From Bacteroidia bacterium (GTDB lineage: Bacteria; Bacteroidota; Bacteroidia; Bacteroidales; Dysgonomonadaceae): DNA of 32,069 bases. The notes beneath the pieces are model-generated. The model worked only from the letters and a program-made list of their open reading frames with translations, searched no databases and was not told the DNA's origin. The position numbers were made by a program, and so were the translations under genes. Shown here piece after piece: positions 7,857-15,487 of this stretch (within the stretch, counting starts at the first letter, position 1; the number at the start of each line of letters is the position of its first letter). The stretch is from NCBI GenBank assembly GCA_025999435.1, contig BNXH01000019.1:1-32069 (forward strand), in the 5' to 3' direction.

Positions 7857-8549
7857 ATGGCTAAAAAAGACAGTTTGTTTAAAGGTTTTACGCCGGATAC
7901 ATTCCGGTTTTTTAATGATCTGAAAGAAAATAACTATAAAGAATGGTTCGATGCGCATAAGCATATATATGAGAAGGAGTTATTAGAACCATTGAAAGCC
8001 CTGGTTACTACACTATCACCTGTTATGTATAATATAGATCCGGCTTTTGAGTTGCGCCCTCATCGCTGTTTGTCCAGAATTTACCGTGACATCCGTTTTT
8101 CGAAGAATAAAGATCCATATAAAAATTTCATGTGGTTGGCTTTTCAGATCCCGGTGACGAATGAAGTATGGAAAGATTACCCCGGATACTTTTTGGAGAT
8201 AAATGGAGAAGAGTATACGCTAGGATTGGGGCTTTTTCAACCGAAGAAAAAAGTAATGGATACGTACAGGGATGAGATTGCATTCGATGCCGAAGAATTT
8301 CAAAGAGTTACACAAGAGACCGTTTTAAACAGAGGTTATATTGTTAATGGGGAAGAATATAAACGTCCCATACCGAATGAATTACCTGACTATTTTCAGC
8401 AATGGATACATCGCAAAGGTGTTTGGGTAAGTAAAACAAGGCCGGTAGGCGACGAATTATTTTCCGCCGGTTTTGCCGATATAATGAAAGAAGATTTTAC
8501 GGCTATGGAATGGTTGTATAACTTTTTGAAAGAGTGTGCTATAAACTAA
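7857..8549 (+). CDS. DUF2461 domain-containing protein
   Basis: A 230-aa soluble protein that fits DUF2461 (TIGR02453) over its whole length. The features are FTPDTFRFFNDLKENNYKEWF (residues 11-31), a HRCLSRIYRDIRFSKNKDPYKNF block (69-91), a GYFLEI strand and an LGLGLFQPKKKVMDTYR helix, then a PIPNELPDYF-WIHRKGVWVSK segment. The family is widespread in bacteria and fungi and has no established biochemical function to my knowledge. The gene is divergent from rpe. Its stop codon TAA overlaps the first base of a decayed ddh fragment, so what lies downstream appears to be a deletion junction rather than a native neighbour; the protein itself ends at a normal family length. Confidence 0.9.
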   Translation: MAKKDSLFKGFTPDTFRFFNDLKENNYKEWFDAHKHIYEKELLEPLKALVTTLSPVMYNIDPAFELRPHRCLSRIYRDIRFSKNKDPYKNFMWLAFQIPVTNEVWKDYPGYFLEINGEEYTLGLGLFQPKKKVMDTYRDEIAFDAEEFQRVTQETVLNRGYIVNGEEYKRPIPNELPDYFQQWIHRKGVWVSKTRPVGDELFSAGFADIMKEDFTAMEWLYNFLKECAIN

Positions 8550-8798
8550 TGGATGTAGTGGCGAAGGCTAATAATACAGTTGCTATTATTTCTGCCGGAT
8601 GGGATCCGGGAACCAATTCTATCGTTCGTTCTATGATGGAGTTTATGACTCCCCGGGGGGTGACTTATACCGCTCAGGTACTTGTTGCGTCTGCACGGGC
8701 TACATTGAAGCAAAGGCCGGGGGCATACGATGATAGAGATTCCTGTGATAGATTCTATCTACGGTGAGAAGGAAGCTTTGATTAAAAAGTTGGTATGA
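8549..8798 (+). pseudogene. ddh: Remnant of meso-diaminopimelate D-dehydrogenase (ddh)
   Basis: This is a broken relic of the NADPH-dependent enzyme that makes meso-diaminopimelate directly from tetrahydrodipicolinate. The first block (8549 to about 8671) encodes VVAKANNTVAIISAGWDPG followed by TNSIVRSMMEFMTPRGVTYT, the family's mid-protein region including the GWDPG signature. It then jumps in frame at an ACC codon to TAQVLVASARATLKQRPGAY, which belongs near the C-terminus. Roughly 110 residues are missing between them, and the N-terminal NADP-binding domain is gone. After GAY (8728) a 2-base loss shifts the frame; the true end (IEIPVIDSIYGEKEALIKKLV) is read in another frame to the TGA at 8796-8798. 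Three lesions make a functional product impossible. The family match is from recalled Bacteroidales Ddh sequences. Confidence 0.85.
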
Positions 8799-8841
8799 TC
8801 TTAATCTGCCAACTTATCCCTAAATAAGATTTGTTGAAATA

Positions 8842-8880
8842 AAAAGAGGAAATTGTTTTGATTATACAACTTCCTCTTTT
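8842..8880. terminator. Bidirectional terminator between ddh remnant and gyrB
   Basis: AAAAGAGGAAATTG (8842-8855) pairs with CAACTTCCTCTTTT (8867-8880), 13 of 14 positions, over an 11-base loop. A-rich sequence lies before it and T-rich after it, so it can terminate transcripts from both sides, including gyrB, which stops at 8901 on the minus strand. Confidence 0.8.
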
Positions 8881-8900
8881 ACTTTTAATATTGTAAGCCT

Positions 8901-10868
<1,968 letters not shown>

Positions 10869-10917
10869 TTATTAATGAGGAAAATATCCCCTAGCATTTT
10901 TGTGTAATAAAACCTAG

Positions 10918-10948
10918 CAAATATAGTGAAATTTATCCATATAAGCAA
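10918..10948 (-). promoter_or_regulatory. Putative gyrB promoter
   Basis: On the minus strand TTG (10948-10946) is followed after 20 bases by TATATTTG (10925-10918), a perfect TAnnTTTG -7 box. The predicted leader is about 55 nt. The rest of the 258-base gap up to the WYL gene is AT-rich with no other feature I can support. Confidence 0.6.
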
Positions 10949-11114
10949 CTATTGCAGCTATGTCTATCCTGTATATTTCATTTTTTTATTATCTGGAATA
11001 ATTGTATAAAAAACATTCCTAATAATTGATTCCTTTGAATTCTTTTTATTTTCTTTGAACCGATAATGCTAAATCAAGATATATCTGAGATACATATTTT
11101 ATTTTCTATACTAC

Positions 11115-12062
11115 TCATATTACATTTTCTTTGTTAGAATACATATTTTCCATTTCTTGTATTATTGCCTTTACTTCATTTCTAAACCATTCAGGTTCTA
11201 TCACTTCTATTTCGGATCCCATAGAAAGAAGTTCTTTTCTGAAATCAAATGTCGGTTGTATATAATATTGGAATACAACAAATTCGTCCCCGATATTTAT
11301 TTCTTCCTGCGAATGATGTAATGGTAGGCTCCTTAGATATTTTGCCTGACTCTCATTTGTCTTGATTCTGACATGAAAAGGTTTTGAATCATCATTATTT
11401 ATGATCCCAAAACAAGATGTATAATACTCACGCGGATCGAATGATTTAGGATATTCAAACTTATCACTTGTAGTTCTTAAATATTGCATACGGTCAAGTG
11501 CATAGATTATCATTTTGTCCATTCCCGGGCTGAATGCTATTACATACCAACGTTGCTTAAATACTTTTACAAAATAAGGTTCGATAATAAATGTAGAAGG
11601 AGTATCTTTCCAATAACTCTGATAAGTTATTTCTATGGATAAATTATCGCGCATAGCTTCTATTATAGCCGTCAAATATTCTTGTCCTGATGGAATCTGT
11701 TCAAACTGAATCCTGTTCTTCAACTTGTGGCTTTCATTTATCAGATTGTTAACGGAAAATGTATTGAGTAACCAGCTCCGCACTCCGCCCTGCTCCATAT
11801 CGTCGCTATTTTCGATATAATATTTATAGCCACCTCGTTTGTCGCATTCAATAATCACATCAAACATTTGCTCTATGGCTTTGCGATGATTATGGAATGT
11901 TCTCAGTGGGATATCTTCACCGTCGATATTGAGAGATGAGCGTTGCCAATGTTCGTTTATTTCCTCAAAAGTGATTCGTCCTCTGCGGTAAATTATATCG
12001 ACTAACCATACATAGCGGTTGAAAAGGTTAGAGGTAGAGTCTTTAGATGTTTTCTTTCCCAT
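11115..12062 (-). CDS. WYL domain-containing transcriptional regulator
   Basis: A 315-aa regulator. The N-terminal about 90 residues contain a DeoR/HTH_11-like winged helix (LFNRYVWLVDIIYRRGRITFEEINEHWQRS, then RTFHNHRKAIEQMFDVIIECD). The WYL domain follows (about 130-225: LSIEITYQSYWKDTPSTFIIEPYFVKVFKQRWYVIAFS, then IYALDRMQYL), and the C-terminal WCX extension ends the protein (RIKTNESQAKYLRSLPLHHSQ, then the FDFRKELLSMGSEIEVIEPE tail). WYL proteins bind nucleic acids or nucleotide ligands and often regulate DNA-damage or defence genes. Here it has its own TAnnTTTG box and lies just downstream of a terminator that closes the zinc-knuckle/UDG-like pair, so its target may be that neighbouring pair or something elsewhere; the sequence does not say which. 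Confidence 0.9.
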   Translation of the reverse strand: MGKKTSKDSTSNLFNRYVWLVDIIYRRGRITFEEINEHWQRSSLNIDGEDIPLRTFHNHRKAIEQMFDVIIECDKRGGYKYYIENSDDMEQGGVRSWLLNTFSVNNLINESHKLKNRIQFEQIPSGQEYLTAIIEAMRDNLSIEITYQSYWKDTPSTFIIEPYFVKVFKQRWYVIAFSPGMDKMIIYALDRMQYLRTTSDKFEYPKSFDPREYYTSCFGIINNDDSKPFHVRIKTNESQAKYLRSLPLHHSQEEINIGDEFVVFQYYIQPTFDFRKELLSMGSEIEVIEPEWFRNEVKAIIQEMENMYSNKENVI

Positions 12063-12093
12063 ATTGATTCATCTATTTTTGCATAGCGAGGTA

Positions 12094-12101
12094 CAAATAT
12101 A
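12094..12101 (-). promoter_or_regulatory. Putative promoter of the WYL gene
   Basis: On the minus strand TATATTTG is a perfect TAnnTTTG -7 box 31 bases before the ATG. A TTTG occurs upstream (12119-12116), but the spacing is only 14 bases, shorter than usual. Confidence 0.45.
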
Positions 12102-12149
12102 TAGATTGCATATGCCAAATAATAGCGTATGCATTGTGAATAGATAAAA

Positions 12150-12172
12150 AAACTGCCCAATACGAGCAGTTT
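12150..12172 (-). terminator. Intrinsic terminator of the zinc-knuckle gene
   Basis: On the minus strand AAACTGC (12172-12166) and GCAGTTT (12156-12150) form a perfect 7-bp stem, followed immediately by further T residues (12149-12145). It begins 19 bases after the stop of the gene at 12191-12442. Confidence 0.8.
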
Positions 12173-12190
12173 ATTTTATATTTACGGATT

Positions 12191-12442
12191 TTATAATGCA
12201 GGGGCATGCTTTCCCTTACTTCCACCTTTTGGATGTCGAGGACAAGAAGAACCGGTTAAAGTGCTAATACTATTTGCCTTCCAACCGCAATACTTGCATG
12301 TGTATTGGGATTTTTCCGAACCTTCATAAAGTTTGTGTTTTCCGTTACTGGCTCCATCAGGATGCCTTTGACAATTAGCTCCTGTTAAAAGCTTGACACT
12401 TGTTGTTTTCCAACCACAATATTCACAATAAAAATCTGCCAT
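12191..12442 (-). CDS. Tandem zinc-knuckle small protein
   Basis: An 83-aa protein made of two copies of one about 40-residue unit with a 43-residue period. Each unit reads YxCxYCGWK, then a serine/threonine-rich LTG segment, then CxRHPxG and GKH. The candidate metal ligands are C6, C9, C24 and H27 or H36 in unit one, and C49, C52, C67 and H70 or H79 in unit two, so each unit could hold one Zn ion. Conservation of every ligand between the units points to selection for metal binding. The linker YEGSEKSQ joins the units. It is 36 bases downstream of the UDG-like gene and ends at a terminator, so the two probably form one transcript. I recall similar short Cys/His repeats in Bacteroidota hypothetical proteins, but no function. 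A nucleic-acid or protein-binding role is inference. Confidence 0.85.
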   Translation of the reverse strand: MADFYCEYCGWKTTSVKLLTGANCQRHPDGASNGKHKLYEGSEKSQYTCKYCGWKANSISTLTGSSCPRHPKGGSKGKHAPAL

Positions 12443-12478
12443 AATCTCTTAAATTTATGTATTGTTATTTAGCTCTTT

Positions 12479-13192
12479 TCAAATACCCAACTGCTGCATT
12501 TCTTTTTGTAGATACAGAACAATTGCACCTAGATCATCGTTACTGATTCTCATAGAGGGATGAATCATTCCATATACAGGAATGTTATTCCACATACCTT
12601 TTTTTACACCATATTTTGCATCCTTTTCAGAGTTGTATATTTTGAACGTTTGTTCCTTAACATCAGTAAATTTGTATTTATTATTCAAAGGGTCAAAACA
12701 CTGTTTAATTGAAAAGCAAACAATGCACTTGGGTTTAAAAACTTCCTGAATTACTTCTCCTGTTAAATCGAGGCATTTTTGCGTTGCCTCTTTGCTGCCT
12801 GGAATGGTATTGAACTGTTTCATGTCTTTAGAGCCGAAATAAATGGCATTCATGAAAATAAAATTACCATCAGTCATAGGATTCAAATAATCAGCCCATT
12901 TAAACATTCCGTACGGTTTACTCCAAACTTTCCAATCATTATTCCATTTCTTGGTATACTGCTCTTTATAAAAAAATGGATTCCCTTCATAGAATCGCTC
13001 ACGATTTACTCCCGCAAAAGGATAGTCTTCATGTGCATTATAACCTAAAAACAGGGCATCTACCTGCTTTTCAAGAATAGGTTTTGACTGAAATGCTGAT
13101 GCACACTTACCTAATCGCGGACCTACTTCTTCAATAAAATCACAAACACGATCTACCCATGCATCATACCGTTCTTTCTTATTCATAATCAA
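12479..13192 (-). CDS. Putative uracil-DNA-glycosylase-fold protein
   Basis: A 237-aa soluble protein (or 235 if translation starts at the second ATG, 13186). I do not recognise it with certainty. Its motif order recalls the uracil-DNA glycosylase superfamily: a hydrophobic strand plus GYNAHE (VDALFLGYNAHED, residues 44-56) in the place of the catalytic water-activating loop; FIFMNAIYFGSKD (111-123) in the place of the asparagine-bearing specificity strand; a VFKPKCIVCFS strand (151-161); and IPVYGMIHPSM (204-214), resembling the HPS DNA-intercalation loop near the C-terminus. The central aromatic-rich stretch (57-105) is unusual. It precedes the zinc-knuckle gene by 36 bases. The role could be base-excision repair or an enzymatically altered relative; the fold assignment is inference from motif order only. 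Confidence 0.55.
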   Translation of the reverse strand: MIMNKKERYDAWVDRVCDFIEEVGPRLGKCASAFQSKPILEKQVDALFLGYNAHEDYPFAGVNRERFYEGNPFFYKEQYTKKWNNDWKVWSKPYGMFKWADYLNPMTDGNFIFMNAIYFGSKDMKQFNTIPGSKEATQKCLDLTGEVIQEVFKPKCIVCFSIKQCFDPLNNKYKFTDVKEQTFKIYNSEKDAKYGVKKGMWNNIPVYGMIHPSMRISNDDLGAIVLYLQKEMQQLGI

Positions 13193-13224
13193 ATTTTAAA
13201 TATACAAATATCTTTGTCTTATTA

Positions 13225-13356
13225 TTACTCTAAATAACTTAATCTATACTCTGTTGTTTCATATTCGTCTGTTAAATACATTTTTCCATCGCAAAGGCGG
13301 AATTTTGTACGTTGGCCTATTTTAAATGTACAGGTTTGGCCAAATCCTGTCGTCAC
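13225..13356 (-). pseudogene. Probable C-terminal fragment of an unidentified gene
   Basis: On the minus strand an open stretch of 43 codons runs from a GTG at 13356 to a TAA at 13225 and encodes FGQTCTFKIGQRTKFRL, then CDGKMYLTDEYETTEYRLSYLE. It looks like the natural tail of a longer protein: it ends 32 bases before the UDG-like gene, has no convincing start, and its frame is closed upstream by TAG as soon as the foreign cotH-like tail begins. The parent gene is not recognisable. A genuine 43-aa miniprotein started at GTG cannot be excluded. Confidence 0.35.
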
Positions 13357-13438
13357 CGGTAGCTATAACGGTGAAGTGAATTATTTGAAAAACTGGCTAA
13401 GAGACAGGCTGGCATGGATGGATCAACAATTGAAATGA
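13349..13438 (+). pseudogene. C-terminal remnant resembling a CotH-kinase-type protein
   Basis: The plus strand encodes VVTGSYNGEVNYLKNWLRDR, then LAWMDQQLK and a TGA at 13436-13438. The pattern YxxEVxYLKxWLxxRxxWMDxQ is the typical last helix of CotH-kinase and related secreted Bacteroidota proteins. Nothing upstream continues the family, and the sequence immediately to the left belongs to the opposite strand's gene tail. Only about 30 codons survive, so this is a relic of a deleted gene. Confidence 0.6.
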
Positions 13439-13460
13439 TTCTTGTCATTGGAATAAAAGA

Positions 13461-14219
13461 TCACCATCTTCTTTTTACTTTGTTTATCAGTTTTTTTAGT
13501 TTCAGAAGGTATTTATATTCCCTGTATTTCTTGTCGGAAATGAAACCGTATTTATGCTGTATCTTGTAATAGTCTTCATAAAAATCGAAGTAGGAAGACG
13601 ATATACCTCCTAAACGGAAGTTAGAAATGACCACATCTACTTCTTCAAGTTTCACGCCCTTGCTTACACACCGGCAGATAAAATCGTAATCTGCCAATAT
13701 TTTCACTGAAAGATCGAAAGCTCCATGTTTCTCGTACACTTGCTTTGCTACAAAAAAAGTGGAGTGGGGCAATACGCTTTCAGAGATGAAAGAAGCTCCC
13801 CGGCGTTGTACATTAAATATTTTGCCGTCCTTCCATACACGCTCAATACCGTATATCATCGAGTTCGTCTTGTCTGTTTTACCATCTGTATACTTAGTCC
13901 ATACTGCTTCTAAGGCATTGTCTTCGTACCAATCATCGGAATTAGTGATTCCGATCAATTCTCCCCGGGCGTAAGATATACCTTTGTTCATGGCGTCGTA
14001 TACACCTTTGTCGGGTTCACTGACAATTCTGACCGTAACACCTTTTGCTTCAAAAGCAGGGATATAGCTTTCTATTTTTTCTATTGTTTTGTCCTTCGAG
14101 ACTCCATCAATAATTATGTATTCAAAATCTGAAAAAGTTTGTTTGAGCAGCGCCCCTATTGTTCCGTCTAATGTGTTTTCGGAATTGTAAGTCGGTGTAA
14201 TAACAGTTATTTTTGGCAT
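13461..14219 (-). CDS. Family 2 glycosyltransferase (GT-A)
   Basis: A 252-aa cytosolic or membrane-associated glycosyltransferase. It starts with the classic MPKITVITPTYNSENTLDGTIGALLKQ strand-helix, then FEYIIIDGVSKDKTIE (sugar-nucleotide binding), DKGVYDAMNKGISYARGELIGITNSDDWY with the DxD-type NSDDW metal site (about residues 92-96), and a C-terminal LADYDFICR block that supplies the acceptor-side base. The length matches short family-2 enzymes such as WcaA and related polysaccharide transferases. The donor and acceptor cannot be read from sequence. It stands alone, oriented away from the YegP-like gene, with a TAnnTTTG box 20 bases before the ATG. Its 3' end abuts the recombination scar at 13349-13438. 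Confidence 0.92.
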   Translation of the reverse strand: MPKITVITPTYNSENTLDGTIGALLKQTFSDFEYIIIDGVSKDKTIEKIESYIPAFEAKGVTVRIVSEPDKGVYDAMNKGISYARGELIGITNSDDWYEDNALEAVWTKYTDGKTDKTNSMIYGIERVWKDGKIFNVQRRGASFISESVLPHSTFFVAKQVYEKHGAFDLSVKILADYDFICRCVSKGVKLEEVDVVISNFRLGGISSSYFDFYEDYYKIQHKYGFISDKKYREYKYLLKLKKLINKVKRRW

Positions 14220-14238
14220 AAATATTTATTTATTTTGG

Positions 14239-14246
14239 CAAAGATA
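14239..14246 (-). promoter_or_regulatory. Putative promoter of the GT2 gene
   Basis: On the minus strand TATCTTTG is a perfect TAnnTTTG -7 box, 19 bases before the start codon at 14219. No clear -33 TTG is seen. Confidence 0.45.
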
Positions 14247-14311
14247 CGTTGTTTTTACAGAATTTGTCGGTGTGCTGCTATTTTTCTGTGAGAATGTGCT
14301 TTAACTTTGGG

Positions 14312-14361
14312 AAAACAGAAAGGCGAAGATAATTCTCCGCCCTTCGCTTATTTTCTGTTTT
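14312..14361. terminator. Terminator after the YegP-like gene
   Basis: A nested inverted repeat: the outer arms AAAACAGAAA and TTTTCTGTTTT, the inner arms GCGAAG and CTTCGC, with a loop near 14329-14341. It starts 3 bases beyond the YegP stop (minus strand) and is flanked by T-rich sequence on both sides. Confidence 0.75.
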
Positions 14362-14364
14362 TAT

Positions 14365-14697
14365 TTAAACGGTCAGATCCACTACCTCTGCGTCAGGAGC
14401 ATTCTTTTTTACAGAAGCAATACCGTTGTCTCTACTAGCTACGCTTTCATACATCTCGCTAGTTCCGATTACTTGCCCGTTCGATGCTTTCAGGTTAAAG
14501 TATGGTTTACCATTCTTTGCTTCGAGTTTTTCGTAGCGAGCGTCTATCTGGCTGTTTTTCCTAACGGATTCAATTCCGTTTTTGCAGTTTTCTTTTGTTG
14601 TGTAGCCTTCACTAGTAAGGATTACCTGTCCGTTACTTGCTTTAAGATCGAATTGAAATTCGTTGTTCTTTCTTTTTTTAATTTCAAATTTTCCCAT
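14365..14697 (-). CDS. YegP family protein, two DUF1508 repeats
   Basis: A 110-aa protein containing two tandem DUF1508 units. Unit one is KFEIKKRKNNEFQFDLKASNGQVILTSEGY, then TTKENCKNGIESVRKNS. Unit two is RYEKLEAKNGKPYFNLKASNGQVIGTSEMY, then ESVASRDNGIASVKKNAP. The core FxLKASNGQVIxxSExY plus xxNGIxSVKKN is the family hallmark; two units form one compact beta-rich fold in E. coli YegP. The biochemical role is unknown; some members are stress-induced. It has its own terminator. No clear -7 box is seen in the 82-base upstream gap. Confidence 0.93.
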   Translation of the reverse strand: MGKFEIKKRKNNEFQFDLKASNGQVILTSEGYTTKENCKNGIESVRKNSQIDARYEKLEAKNGKPYFNLKASNGQVIGTSEMYESVASRDNGIASVKKNAPDAEVVDLTV

Positions 14698-14779
14698 TTT
14701 GTTTGTTTTGTTTTAAGTAGTTCGTATTTAGATTAAACACATCTCGTTAATAAAATGTTTATCTGAGATCATATAATAT

Positions 14780-15484
14780 TTATTTATATAAGAGGAATAT
14801 ACATAGCTGTTTATCCATGTTGGGCAATTGTTTTTGCCATTGCTTTACCGGTAAGGTTTTTATATACTCATCTTCACAGGTTATATTCATCGCGATACAG
14901 AGCTTAGTAGCCGGGGCACAGTGTTTTAATATGTCCTCTGCGAGTTTCAGATTGCGATAGGGAGTCTCTATAAATATCTGTGTCTGATGTTCGTGATGTA
15001 TATAATGTTCCATCTGTTTGATTTTTTTTATTCTTTCGGAACCATCTACCGGTAAATAGCCTTGGAAAGCAAAACTTTGCCCGTTGAATCCCGAAGCCAT
15101 CAATGATAACAAAATAGATGAGGGGCCAACGAGCGGGACTATTTTATAGTTTTTACGTTGAGCAATAGCAACAACATCACTTCCGGGATCGGCAACAGCA
15201 GGGCAACCTGCTTCTGAAATAATACCTATATGAAACCCGTTAGTGATAGGATTTAGATAACTTTCTATTTGTTCGGGTTTGGTGTGTTTGTTTAGTTCGT
15301 AAAATGTAAGATCATCGATATTTATGGAACTGTCTACTTTTTTCAGGAAACGGCGTGCGGAACGGATATTTTCTACAATAAAATATTTTATCTCCAGGAT
15401 AATCTCTTTGTTATGCGGCGGAAGAACACTTTCGATACTGGTTTCGCCCAGAGTGACAGGTATGAGGTATAGTAATGGTTGCAT
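14780..15484 (-). CDS. Tetrapyrrole-methylase-family SAM methyltransferase, RsmI-like
   Basis: A 234-aa methyltransferase of the tetrapyrrole (corrin/porphyrin) methylase fold. The diagnostic segments are LYLIPVTLG at the N-terminus, GFHIGIISEAGCPAVADPGSDVV (about 84-106, SAM-binding glycine region), VPLVGPSSILLSLMASGFNGQSFAFQGYLP and a FIETPYRNLKLAEDILKHCAP block. The C-terminal half matches RsmI, which 2'-O-methylates C1402 of 16S rRNA. However, the usual N-terminal AEDTR element of RsmI is replaced by a VENIRSARRFLKK stretch, and the helix-turn-helix-like C-terminus is missing. It may therefore be the Bacteroidota paralogue rather than RsmI itself. It begins 3 bases after the GT-C gene and is co-transcribed with it. 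Confidence 0.85.
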   Translation of the reverse strand: MQPLLYLIPVTLGETSIESVLPPHNKEIILEIKYFIVENIRSARRFLKKVDSSINIDDLTFYELNKHTKPEQIESYLNPITNGFHIGIISEAGCPAVADPGSDVVAIAQRKNYKIVPLVGPSSILLSLMASGFNGQSFAFQGYLPVDGSERIKKIKQMEHYIHHEHQTQIFIETPYRNLKLAEDILKHCAPATKLCIAMNITCEDEYIKTLPVKQWQKQLPNMDKQLCIFLLYK

Positions 15485-15487
15485 ATT

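Noticed and set aside
8534..8767. 77-codon open frame after the DUF2461 gene read as a new small gene
   Set aside because: It contains decayed Ddh blocks joined by a deletion and ends by frameshift, so it is annotated as a pseudogene.
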